Source of the DNA: Limnohabitans sp.
Lineage (GTDB): Bacteria > Pseudomonadota > Gammaproteobacteria > Burkholderiales > Burkholderiaceae_C
NCBI GenBank assembly: GCA_024641725.1
Contig: JAHECM010000016.1
Coordinates: 1 to 20,520, forward strand
DNA length: 20,520 nt
Direction of reading: 5' to 3'
The position numbers and the translations under genes are program-made. The notes under the pieces were generated by a model, which searched no databases, was not told the origin of the DNA, and worked only from the letters and a program-made list of their open reading frames with translations. Of the stretch, positions 1-6,543 are shown in pieces. Position 1 is the first letter of the stretch. Every line of letters starts with the position of its first letter.

Positions 1-147
1 AATTTTGGCCCTCACAGCGCCCTCAAAGTCGCGCGTCAGCACGCGACTTTCGGCATCGGCACGCATGGCCGAGAGGGATTTGACCTTCAATCCAGCAGCG
101 ATTTCTTCACGTTTGACCGCGACGATTTTGTTGAGAATGTCACTCAT
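1..147 (-). CDS. trpC: Indole-3-glycerol phosphate synthase, N-terminal 49 codons (cut by window edge)
   Basis: TrpC closes the indole ring of 1-(o-carboxyphenylamino)-1-deoxyribulose 5-phosphate to give indole-3-glycerol phosphate, the fourth step of tryptophan synthesis in the cytoplasm. Only the N-terminus is visible. It reads MSDILNKIVAVKREEIAAG, the typical opening of bacterial TrpC with the early lysine/glutamate helix before the TIM barrel. The frame is open to base 1, so the barrel lies outside the window. The ATG is preceded by AGGGA about 8 bases upstream, and the start overlaps by 8 bases the end of a 46-codon ORF that itself overlaps trpD. TrpC is therefore probably translated by coupling as the last visible gene of trpE-G-D-orf-C. 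Assignment rests on the N-terminal sequence plus operon context. Confidence 0.93.
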   Translation of the reverse strand, partial: MSDILNKIVAVKREEIAAGLKVKSLSAMRADAESRVLTRDFEGAVRAKI

Positions 148-280
148 GCTGTTTTTCCCTAGCAGGCGTTTCAACGCCATTTTTCAAAATTCGAACAAAA
201 ACACGGTGCATCACCACCGCCACAAGCACAAACAAAGCCGAAACGCCCAAGGCAATCCAGGTGCCTTCATCTCGCCACAT
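140..280 (-). CDS. 46-aa single-pass membrane protein between trpD and trpC (unrecognised)
   Basis: I do not recognise this gene. It opens MWRDEGTWIALGVSALFVLV, then continues through a hydrophobic stretch (about residues 8-24) into a basic segment, MHRVFVRILK, and ends in a short charged tail, EKQHE. That pattern predicts one transmembrane helix with a positive, probably cytoplasmic, C-terminal side. Its ATG shares its A with the trpD stop (TGATG), and its TGA lies inside the first codons of trpC (8-base overlap). Both junctions are typical of translational coupling, which argues for a real gene rather than spacer. Some related bacteria carry a LysE-type exporter between trpD and trpC. This ORF is far too short for that family, so it may be a distinct small protein or a remnant. 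No function can be given. Confidence 0.6.
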   Translation of the reverse strand: MWRDEGTWIALGVSALFVLVAVVMHRVFVRILKNGVETPAREKQHE

Positions 281-1308
281 CAGACGGCCGCTTGGCTGAA
301 GGCCACAAATTGAGCCAGCTTGGCTTTGGCCGCACCGGACTCGATGGCCGCCCGGGCACGCGCCACGCCGTCTTGGATGCTGGCGGCCACATTGGCCGCA
401 TACAAAGCGGCCCCCGCGTTGAGGATCACGATGTCACGCGCGGCACCCGGCGTGTTGTCCAACACCCCTTTGAGCATGGCCATGGACTCTTCGGGCGTGT
501 CCACCTTGAGCGCCCGGTTGCTGGCCATGGTCATGTTGAAGTCTTCAGGGTGGATTTCGTACTCGGTGATTTGCCCGTTCTTGAGCTCCCCCACCAAGGT
601 CGCCGCGCCCAGACTGACCTCGTCCATGCCGTCTCGTCCATAGACCACCAAGGCGTGCTCGGCCCCCAAACGCTGCAAGGCACGGATCTGGATGCCCACC
701 AAATCGGGGTGAAACACGCCCATCAGGATGTTGGGCGCACCGGCCGGATTGGTCAGCGGCCCCAAAATGTTGAAAAGGGTGCGCACCCCCAGCTCCTTGC
801 GGACCGGTGCCACGTTCTTCATGGCCGGGTGATGGTTGGGCGCAAACATGAAGCCAATGCCGACCTCTTCGATGGATTGGGCAATGCGTTCCGGCGACAA
901 ATCGAGTTTGACACCCAAGCTCTCGATCACGTCGGCGCTGCCAGATTTGCTGCTGACGCTGCGCCCACCGTGTTTGGCCGTTTTGGCTCCCGCCGCCGCC
1001 GCCACGAACATCGAACACGTGGAAATGTTGAAGGTGTGAGAACCATCGCCGCCGGTGCCCACGATGTCCACCAAATGCCGAGGGTCGGCGACGTGAACCT
1101 TGGTCGAAAACTCGCGCATGACCTGCGCCGCCGCGGTGATCTCGCCAATGGTCTCTTTTTTCACGCGCAAGCCGGTGATCAAGGCCGCCGTCATGACGGG
1201 CGACAACTCGCCCTGCATGATCATGCGCATGATTTTGAGCATCTCGTCGTGAAAAATCTCACGGTGCTCGATGGTGCGTTGCAGCGCTTCTTGTGGGGTG
1301 ATGGGCAT
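280..1308 (-). CDS. trpD: Anthranilate phosphoribosyltransferase
   Basis: TrpD transfers the phosphoribosyl group of PRPP to anthranilate, giving N-(5-phosphoribosyl)anthranilate, the second step of tryptophan synthesis; it works as a cytoplasmic homodimer. The 342-residue length is normal for the stand-alone enzyme (no fusion to TrpG). The PRPP/Mg-binding glycine loop GTGGDG is at about residues 84-89, followed by the NIST motif and the KHGGRSVSSKSGSAD segment at 112-126 that contacts substrate and metal. The ATG has a good GGAGGA site about 7 bases upstream, and it starts 16 bases after the trpG stop. The stop TGA overlaps the start of the 46-codon membrane ORF. No anomaly was seen in conserved positions. 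Confidence 0.97.
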   Translation of the reverse strand: MPITPQEALQRTIEHREIFHDEMLKIMRMIMQGELSPVMTAALITGLRVKKETIGEITAAAQVMREFSTKVHVADPRHLVDIVGTGGDGSHTFNISTCSMFVAAAAGAKTAKHGGRSVSSKSGSADVIESLGVKLDLSPERIAQSIEEVGIGFMFAPNHHPAMKNVAPVRKELGVRTLFNILGPLTNPAGAPNILMGVFHPDLVGIQIRALQRLGAEHALVVYGRDGMDEVSLGAATLVGELKNGQITEYEIHPEDFNMTMASNRALKVDTPEESMAMLKGVLDNTPGAARDIVILNAGAALYAANVAASIQDGVARARAAIESGAAKAKLAQFVAFSQAAV

Positions 1309-1324
1309 CTTTGGCTCCTCCGGC

Positions 1325-1906
1325 TCAGCGCCGGTTAAGAAAATTTTTCAGCATGGCGTGACCATGCTCAGTGAGGATGGACTCGGGGTGAAACTGCACC
1401 CCTTCAATGTCCAACTCGGTATGGCGCACACCCATGATTTCACCGTCATCGGTCCAAGCCGTGACCTTGAGGCATGGCGGGCAAGTGGCCCGTGCAATGG
1501 CCAGCGAGTGGTAGCGGTTGACAGTGAACTGCTTTGGCAAACCCGCAAACACGCCTTCTTGCGTGGTCGTGATGACACTGGTCTTGCCGTGCATCAGCTC
1601 TTGCGCCCGCACGATGTTGCCGCCGAAAGCAGCCCCAATGCTCTGGTGCCCCAGACACACACCCAAAATGGGCAGCTTGCCCGCGAAATGCTGGATCGCC
1701 GCCACAGAAATGCCAGCCTCGGCAGGCGAACAGGGGCCTGGCGATATCACCAAGCGGTCCGGCTGGCGGGCAGCAATGCCTTCGAGCGTGATCTCGTCGT
1801 TGCGAAACACCTCCACCTCGGCCCCGAGTTCGCCAAAGTACTGAACGATGTTGAAGGTGAACGAGTCATAGTTGTCCACCATGAGCAGTTTGATTTTGTG
1901 TGCCAT
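1325..1906 (-). CDS. trpG: Anthranilate synthase, glutamine amidotransferase component
   Basis: TrpG hydrolyses glutamine and passes ammonia to TrpE, which makes anthranilate from chorismate. At 193 residues it is a single class-I amidotransferase domain. The catalytic triad is visible: Cys84 in GVCLGHQ, and His173 and Glu175 in QFHPES. The N-terminal DNYDSFTFN motif is typical of TrpG/PabA. I chose the ATG at 1906 because GGAG lies 8 bases before it. An in-frame GTG at 1915, overlapping the trpE stop, would directly abut that GGAG and is less likely. As in many proteobacteria the subunit could also serve p-aminobenzoate synthase (PabA role), which the sequence does not decide. Confidence 0.96.
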   Translation of the reverse strand: MAHKIKLLMVDNYDSFTFNIVQYFGELGAEVEVFRNDEITLEGIAARQPDRLVISPGPCSPAEAGISVAAIQHFAGKLPILGVCLGHQSIGAAFGGNIVRAQELMHGKTSVITTTQEGVFAGLPKQFTVNRYHSLAIARATCPPCLKVTAWTDDGEIMGVRHTELDIEGVQFHPESILTEHGHAMLKNFLNRR

Positions 1907-1911
1907 GGCGC

Positions 1912-3411
1912 TCACTCCAGCCCTTCTTCGACCAGTTCACTGGCTCGCAACAACGCCCGCGCTTTGTGCTCGGTTTCGCGCCACTCCATCTCGGGCACCG
2001 AGTCAGCTACCACGCCCGCCGCAGCCTGCACATACAGCGTCTGGTCCTTGATGACGGCAGTTCGGATGGCGATGGCCACGTCCATGTCGCCCGCATAACT
2101 GAGGTAGCCGCAAGCGCCACCATAAATGCCCCGTTTGACGGGCTCGAACCGGTCGATCAACTCCATGGCATGGACCTTGGGCGCCCCCGTGAGCGTGCCC
2201 GCCGGGAATGTGGCTTTGAGCACGTCCATGTTGGTCATGCCTTCGGTCAAGATGCCCTCGACGTTGCTGACGATGTGCATCACATGGCTGTAGCGCTCCA
2301 CCACAAAGGCTTCGGTCACTTTGACCGAGCCGATCTTGGCAATGCGGCCGATGTCATTGCGCGCCAGGTCGATCAACATCACGTGCTCGGCGCGCTCCTT
2401 GGGGTCGTTCACCAACTCCAACTCGGCGGCCTTGTCTTTTTCGGGTGTTGCCCCGCGCGGGCGGGTGCCTGCCAGCGGTCGGATTGTGACCTTGGTGCCT
2501 TCTTCGGTTTTTTCTTGGCGCACCAAGATCTCCGGGCTGGCCCCCACGACATGAAAGTCGCCGAAGTTGTAAAAGTACATGTAGGGGCTTGGGTTGAGCG
2601 ATCGCAAAGCGCGGTACAAAGACAGCGGGCTTTCGGTGTAGCGTTTTTTGATGCGCTGCCCCACCTGCACTTGCATGAAATCACCTGCGGCAATCAAGTC
2701 CTTGGCCGCGCCCACGGCGGCCAGGTAATCCTCTTTGGCAAAGTCACGTTCTGCTGGGTAGGCTTGACTGGCTTTGACCACCGGGGCGCTGACCGAGTAC
2801 TTGAGCTGCTCTTTGAGGTCGCGCAAACGCTTTTTGGCGTTGGCATAGGCTTCAGCCTGGGCCGGGTCCGCATAGACGATCAGGTAGAGCTTGCCCGACA
2901 GGTTATCGATCACGGCCAGCTCTTCGCACTGCAGCAACAAGATGTCAGGTGTGCCCAAGGTGTCGGGCGGGCAGCTGTTTTCGAGCTTTTTTTCGATGTA
3001 GCGCACCGCGTCGTAGCCAAAATAGCCGGCCAAACCACCACAAAAACGCGGCAACCCTGGCCGTAGCGCGACCTTGAAGCGCTTTTGGTAGGCGTCAATG
3101 AACTCGAGGGGGTTGCCTTTGGCAGTTTCAAGAACCACGCCATCGCGCACGACTTCGGACTTGGCGTCGGCACCAAAGCCGCTGGCGCGCACCAAGGTGT
3201 GTGCTGGCAAACCGATGAAGCTGTAGCGCCCAAAACGCTCCCCCCCCACCACCGACTCCAGCAAAAAGCTGTACTTGCCGTTGTCCTTGGTGTGTGCCAG
3301 CTTCAGGTACAGCGACAACGGGGTTTCCAGGTCCGCAAAGGCCTCGAGCATGAGTGGAATGCGGTTGTAGCCTTGACTGGCCAGGCTTTTGAATTCAAGT
3401 TCGGTGATCAC
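1912..3411 (-). CDS. trpE: Anthranilate synthase, chorismate-binding component
   Basis: TrpE with TrpG converts chorismate and glutamine (or ammonia) to anthranilate and pyruvate, the committed step of tryptophan synthesis. The 499-residue length is normal. The N-terminal regulatory domain carries LLES at residues 50-53, the element that binds feedback-inhibiting tryptophan in this family. The C-terminal chorismate domain shows PLAGTRPRG, DLARNDIGR, TFPAGTLTGAPK and YGGACGY. The start is GTG at 3411, with GGAGG about 10 bases upstream and no in-frame ATG that would fit. It lies about 220 bases downstream of a promoter and Trp-rich leader ORF, so expression is probably attenuated as well as feedback controlled. 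Its stop is 5 bases before the chosen trpG ATG. Confidence 0.97.
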   Translation of the reverse strand: MITELEFKSLASQGYNRIPLMLEAFADLETPLSLYLKLAHTKDNGKYSFLLESVVGGERFGRYSFIGLPAHTLVRASGFGADAKSEVVRDGVVLETAKGNPLEFIDAYQKRFKVALRPGLPRFCGGLAGYFGYDAVRYIEKKLENSCPPDTLGTPDILLLQCEELAVIDNLSGKLYLIVYADPAQAEAYANAKKRLRDLKEQLKYSVSAPVVKASQAYPAERDFAKEDYLAAVGAAKDLIAAGDFMQVQVGQRIKKRYTESPLSLYRALRSLNPSPYMYFYNFGDFHVVGASPEILVRQEKTEEGTKVTIRPLAGTRPRGATPEKDKAAELELVNDPKERAEHVMLIDLARNDIGRIAKIGSVKVTEAFVVERYSHVMHIVSNVEGILTEGMTNMDVLKATFPAGTLTGAPKVHAMELIDRFEPVKRGIYGGACGYLSYAGDMDVAIAIRTAVIKDQTLYVQAAAGVVADSVPEMEWRETEHKARALLRASELVEEGLE

Positions 3412-3472
3412 GGCTTAGAGCCTCCAGCTGAGCTCGGCAACCTCGGCGGAGGTGCGTTCAATTCATCCAATT

Positions 3473-3583
3473 GCCCAGAGCATTCTGGGCGCGGGGGCGG
3501 ACACGGTCCGCACGGGTCTATGCAGTCAGGCTGGCTGACGCCAGGGCCAGGCTCCCCGGCATTCCGCTGGGGAATGGCCTGGC
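3473..3583 (-). promoter_or_regulatory. trpE leader RNA with overlapping hairpins (candidate attenuator)
   Basis: Four perfect or near-perfect hairpins lie between the leader ORF and trpE. (1) Positions 3546-3583: outer arms GCCAGGC/GCCTGGC and inner arms CATTCC/GGAATG; the 3' arm covers the first Trp codon. (2) Positions 3531-3544: CTGGC/GCCAG, overlapping the second Trp codon. It competes with 3525-3539, GTCAG/CTGAC. (3) Positions 3497-3511: GCGGAC/GTCCGC. (4) Positions 3473-3490: GCCCAGA/TCTGGGC with loop GCAT or its complement. Mutually exclusive pairing next to Trp codons is the layout of an amino-acid attenuator. The last hairpin is not followed by a T run, so it is not a textbook intrinsic terminator. 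Regulation by attenuation is inference. Confidence 0.55.
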
Positions 3584-3621
3584 AGGCGTTCTGCTTGGGT
3601 GTGACGGTGGATGTTGAACAT
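3526..3621 (-). CDS. trpL: Candidate trp leader peptide, 31 codons with Trp-Pro-Trp
   Basis: This short ORF between the trp promoter and trpE starts MFNIHRHTQAER and ends GAWPWRQPA. Trp codons 25 and 27 (3547-3549 and 3541-3543) flank a proline and sit inside competing hairpins. Two tryptophans within three residues in a 31-codon ORF, at the right place before trpE, fit a ribosome-stalling leader peptide that senses charged tRNA-Trp. No Shine-Dalgarno site precedes the ATG. The predicted transcription start is only 0-3 bases upstream, so translation would be leaderless or start elsewhere. The peptide would have no function beyond being translated. The alternative is a chance ORF; its position and Trp content argue against that. 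Confidence 0.6.
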   Translation of the reverse strand: MFNIHRHTQAERLPGHSPAECRGAWPWRQPA

Positions 3622-3630
3622 GCTGGGTCT

Positions 3631-3659
3631 AGTGTAGCAAAGCCCTTGCCCCACCCCAA
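3631..3659 (-). promoter_or_regulatory. Predicted sigma70 promoter of the trp operon
   Basis: On the minus strand, TTGGGG (3654-3659) and TACACT (3631-3636) are separated by exactly 17 bases. The -10 matches TATAAT at four of six positions including the key T-A and final T, and the -35 has the TTG core. It lies after the gph stop and just upstream of the Trp-rich leader ORF. The predicted start would fall at about 3622-3624. No TrpR-like palindrome was recognised over it. Confidence 0.55.
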
Positions 3660-3730
3660 AGCGCTGCGAGACGCTGCGACATTCTTTGCACCATCAACGG
3701 TCCTGCCCTGCTTCGGCGGGCGAGGTCGCA

Positions 3731-4432
3731 TCAAGCGCGGGACAAAACGCCAGGCAATTGCGCCAGCGAGTCCAGCCAAGCCAGCGCCAACGTTTGCTGC
3801 ACAGGCTCGCCATGGTTGTAGCCGTAGGTCACCAACACCACAGGACAACCTGCCGCGTGGGCAGCTTGTGCGTCATTGCTGGAGTCTCCGACCATCAAGG
3901 TGCGCTGCGCACTGACTCCGAGCGCTTCACACGTTTTGACCAGGGGCAAGGGGTCGGGTTTTTTGCGCGCGAAGCTGTCTCCACCGAACACCCGACTGAA
4001 ATGCTCCGCCAATCCTTTGGCCGCGAGCAGATCACGGGCAAATGCAAGGGGTTTGTTGGTCAGGCAAGCCAAGGCCAGGCCCTCGCTCTGCAAGGCCTTC
4101 AAGCCGTCCACCACGCCAGGGTAAACCTGAGAGTGCGCCCCATTGATGTGGCGGTAGTGGTGCTGGTAGCGCTGCCAAGCGGGCTCATAGAGCGTGTCTG
4201 CGCTTCGTGTGGCACAAACAGGTTCCCCGGGCAAGCTCAGCTGGTGTGTGAGCACCGAGCGGATGAGGTGCTCGGAGCCCTTGCCCACCGTTCGCTCCAC
4301 CAGCAAGCGCGTCACCGGCGGCAAGTCCACATCAGCCAGGGTGAGGTTGAGGGCGGCCTCAAAGTCGCCCAAGGTGTCCACCATCGTGCCGTCCAAATCG
4401 ACGATGGCCGCCTGAAAACGGTGCACTGCCAT
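3731..4432 (-). CDS. gph: Phosphoglycolate phosphatase (HAD family)
   Basis: Gph removes phosphate from 2-phosphoglycolate, which arises from oxygenase side reactions and from repair of DNA 3'-phosphoglycolate ends. The 233 residues carry all HAD motifs: DLDGT at 12-16 (Asp12 nucleophile, Asp14 acid/base), CLTNKP as motif II, KPDP as motif III and GDSSND as motif IV. A helical cap lies between motifs I and II. The ATG follows the rpe stop by one base, so the two are coupled. The rpe-gph-trpE order is common in beta- and gammaproteobacteria and supports Gph over other HAD phosphatases, though substrate cannot be proven from sequence. The trp promoter begins about 70 bases after its stop, with no clear terminator between them, so read-through from rpe-gph into trp is possible. 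Confidence 0.9.
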   Translation of the reverse strand: MAVHRFQAAIVDLDGTMVDTLGDFEAALNLTLADVDLPPVTRLLVERTVGKGSEHLIRSVLTHQLSLPGEPVCATRSADTLYEPAWQRYQHHYRHINGAHSQVYPGVVDGLKALQSEGLALACLTNKPLAFARDLLAAKGLAEHFSRVFGGDSFARKKPDPLPLVKTCEALGVSAQRTLMVGDSSNDAQAAHAAGCPVVLVTYGYNHGEPVQQTLALAWLDSLAQLPGVLSRA

Positions 4433-4433
4433 G

Positions 4434-5114
4434 TCAAGCCAGCGCTTGGCGCATCTGATCCATCACCGCTTTGTAGTCGGGCTTGCCAAAAATGGCGCTG
4501 CCCGCCACAAAAGTGTCTGCGCCCGCTTCGGCCACGCGGCGGATGTTGTCGGCCTTGATGCCGCCATCCACCTCCAGCCGAATATCTCTGCCGCTGCGCT
4601 CGATCCATTGCCGCGCCAACTCGACCTTGCGCAAGGCGGAGTCGATGAAACTTTGACCACCAAAACCCGGGTTGACACTCATGATGAGGATCAGGTCAAT
4701 TTCGTCAATCGTCCACTCCAACACATCCAGGGGTTCGGCCGGGTTGAAGACCAAGCCCGCTTTGACGCCCTTGCTCTTGATGGCCTGAATGCTGCGGTGC
4801 ACATGAGCGCTGGCGTCGGGATGGAAGCTGATCAAATCGGCACCCGCCTCTGCAAAAGATGCCGCCAGCGCATCGACTGGCGAGATCATCAAGTGCACAT
4901 CGATTGGCACCGCCACCCCATCGGGTGTGCGAGCGTGGGGCTTGAGTGCCTGGCAAATCATGGGGCCGAACGAGAGGTTGGGCACATAGTGGTTGTCCAT
5001 CACGTCAAAGTGGATCCAGTCCGCGCCGCTGGCGATGACGTTCTTCACTTCATCACCCAAGCGGGCGAAATCAGCCGACAAGATGGAAGGGGCAATTCGG
5101 TAAGTGGTACTCAT
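4434..5114 (-). CDS. rpe: Ribulose-phosphate 3-epimerase
   Basis: Rpe interconverts ribulose 5-phosphate and xylulose 5-phosphate in the pentose phosphate pathway (and in the Calvin cycle where present). The protein is a 226-residue TIM barrel, normal for the family. The opening YRIAPSILSADFARLG is diagnostic. Metal and catalytic residues are visible: His35 and Asp37 in IHFDVMD, His74 in DVHLM, then MSVNPGFGGQ and EVDGGI. The frame stays open upstream to 5171, but that extension (MWMWNWWSG) is unlike the family and overlaps apaG; the ATG at 5114 gives the normal N-terminus. It has only a GGGG directly upstream, a weak ribosome site, and only 28 bases separate it from divergent apaG. Confidence 0.95.
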   Translation of the reverse strand: MSTTYRIAPSILSADFARLGDEVKNVIASGADWIHFDVMDNHYVPNLSFGPMICQALKPHARTPDGVAVPIDVHLMISPVDALAASFAEAGADLISFHPDASAHVHRSIQAIKSKGVKAGLVFNPAEPLDVLEWTIDEIDLILIMSVNPGFGGQSFIDSALRKVELARQWIERSGRDIRLEVDGGIKADNIRRVAEAGADTFVAGSAIFGKPDYKAVMDQMRQALA

Positions 5115-5142
5115 CCCCGTATTGTCGCAGTTACCATGCCGC

Positions 5143-5547
5143 ATGCCCGACCACCAATTCCACATCCACACTGAACCCGAATACCTGCCCGAGCAGAGCG
5201 CCCCGGAGCAAGGGGTCTACGGTTTTGCCTACACCATCACCATCACCATCACCAACACCGGCGCGCGTGCTGCGCAGCTGATCTCTCGCCATTGGGTCAT
5301 TCAAGATGCTTTTGGCCACACCGAAGAGGTTCATGGGCTGGGTGTTGTGGGGCAGCAGCCCTTGTTGCAGCCTGGTGAATCCTTTCGCTACACCAGTGGC
5401 TGCCAACTCAAGTCCGCCACAGGCACCATGCACGGTGAATTTTTCTTTGTGGCGGTCGATGGGCACCGTTTTGAAAGTCCCATCGCCCCATTTGTACTGC
5501 ACGCATCGGCCATCCCAGGCGCCCTGGGGGGGCATCTGCTGCACTGA
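5143..5547 (+). CDS. apaG: ApaG (DUF525) protein
   Basis: ApaG is a small, soluble fibronectin-III-like beta-sandwich protein. Its biochemical role is not settled; it is linked to cation resistance in enterobacteria, and eukaryotic F-box proteins carry the same domain. Family signatures are clear: QSAPEQGVYGFAYTITI, LISRHWVIQDAFG, GVVGQQPLLQPGESFRYTSG and GTMHGEFF. At 134 residues it is slightly longer than the usual 125 or so. The strand after FAYT reads TITITITNTG, two residues longer than the form I recall, coded by an ACCATC hexamer repeat. I chose the ATG at 5143; a GTG at 5104 would overlap rpe and add an atypical N-terminus. It heads a plus-strand group with thiL, pgpA and pncC. Confidence 0.93.
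   Translation: MPDHQFHIHTEPEYLPEQSAPEQGVYGFAYTITITITNTGARAAQLISRHWVIQDAFGHTEEVHGLGVVGQQPLLQPGESFRYTSGCQLKSATGTMHGEFFFVAVDGHRFESPIAPFVLHASAIPGALGGHLLH
5233..5256 (+). repeat. Hexanucleotide tandem repeat (ACCATC) inside apaG
   Basis: Three exact copies of ACCATC (5233-5250) are followed by a near copy, ACCAAC (5251-5256). They encode alternating Thr-Ile in a beta-strand of ApaG. Copy-number change would keep the frame. Confidence 0.8.
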
Positions 5548-5577
5548 AACACTGGGCCGAACGGTTAAGCTTGCGGC

Positions 5578-6543
5578 ATGGGTGAATTTGACCTGATCGA
5601 ACACTATTTCAAGAAGCCAGTGCGCCACGCCGATCTGGGTATCGGCGACGACTGCGCGCTGCTCAGTGCGTCCCCTGGACAGCAGTTGGCCATTTCTACC
5701 GACATGCTTGTAGAAGGACGGCATTTTCTAAGCACCGTCAATCCTGCTCGCTTGGGTCACAAGGCATTGTCTGTCAACCTGAGCGACTTGGCCGCTTGCG
5801 GCGCTCGGCCCAAGGCGTTTTTGTTGTCCTTGGCCATGCCAAGGGTTGACCGCACTTGGCTTGAGGGTTTCTCTGAAGGCCTCTTTCGCTTGGCCGAAGC
5901 CCACGAATGCGAATTGGTCGGCGGCGATACCACGCAAGGCCCGCTGAACATCTCGATCACGGTTTTTGGCGAAGTCCCGCATGGCCAAGCGTTGTTGCGA
6001 AGCGGCGCCCAGTCGGGCGATGACTTGTATGTCAGCGGCACCTTGGGGGATGCGCGTCTGGCGCTCGAGGCCTTCAGGGGCACCGTCCAGCTGCCCAGTC
6101 CCGTGTTAGAAAGTTCACGACTGCGCATGGAGATGCCCACGCCACGTGTGGCGCTGGGCATGGCTTTGCGTGGTCTCGCCAGCGCGGCAGCCGACATCAG
6201 CGACGGACTCCTGGGCGATCTGTCTCACATTCTGCGTGCCAGTGGTGTGGGGGCCTGCATCGATTTGCCCAAAGCCGAGCAGCTTCTGGCGTGCTTGCCT
6301 CATTGGCCATGCCCCGAACACCTGCTGCACACCTGTGTGTTGGCCGGGGGGGACGATTACGAACTGGTGTTCACCGCCCCGGCTGCGGTGCGCGAGCAGG
6401 TGCAGCAGGCCGCCTTGCTCAGCCAAACACCGGTGAGCCGCATTGGTGCCATCCGCGCCGAACCGGGCATTCAACTGTTGGATCGCCAAGGCCTCGTGGT
6501 GCAACGCCAGTTTCAGTCCTTTGACCATTTCGCCACGGCATGA
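5578..6543 (+). CDS. thiL: Thiamine-monophosphate kinase
   Basis: ThiL phosphorylates thiamine monophosphate with ATP to thiamine diphosphate, the active cofactor and last step of the pathway. The 321-residue protein has the AIR-synthase-like two-domain fold. The N-terminal MGEFDLIEHYF is typical; the Mg/ATP-binding loop GIGDDCA is at 21-27; STDMLVEGRHF is at 40-50; and NLSDLAACGA and VGGDTT follow. The C-terminal part shows DISDGLLGDL and GGDDYELVF, both family hallmarks. The start lies 30 bases after apaG with a weak ribosome site. The stop overlaps the pgpA ATG (ATGA), so ThiL and PgpA are coupled. No rearrangement was seen. Confidence 0.96.
   Translation: MGEFDLIEHYFKKPVRHADLGIGDDCALLSASPGQQLAISTDMLVEGRHFLSTVNPARLGHKALSVNLSDLAACGARPKAFLLSLAMPRVDRTWLEGFSEGLFRLAEAHECELVGGDTTQGPLNISITVFGEVPHGQALLRSGAQSGDDLYVSGTLGDARLALEAFRGTVQLPSPVLESSRLRMEMPTPRVALGMALRGLASAAADISDGLLGDLSHILRASGVGACIDLPKAEQLLACLPHWPCPEHLLHTCVLAGGDDYELVFTAPAAVREQVQQAALLSQTPVSRIGAIRAEPGIQLLDRQGLVVQRQFQSFDHFATA

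Noticed and set aside
292..1338. A 348-codon open frame on the plus strand opposite trpD
   Set aside because: It is antisense to a clearly conserved enzyme, is rich in His/Arg/Gly from reversed GC-rich codons, and has no family motif.
1900..3066. A 388-codon open frame on the plus strand opposite trpE
   Set aside because: It mirrors trpE codon bias; no domain, no ribosome site and no promoter were seen.
3408..3848. A 146-codon minus-strand frame spanning the end of gph and the trp leader
   Set aside because: It overlaps gph out of frame, has no ribosome site, is low-complexity Pro/Arg/Cys-rich, and crosses the predicted trp promoter. The leader ORF in a different frame explains the region better.
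5104..5142. N-terminal extension of apaG from GTG 5104
   Set aside because: It would overlap the rpe start on the other strand and add a non-conserved segment; ATG 5143 gives the expected start.
5115..5142. Divergent promoters in the 28-base rpe-apaG gap
   Set aside because: GACAAT and TATTGT are possible -10 boxes, but neither has a credible -35 at the right distance.
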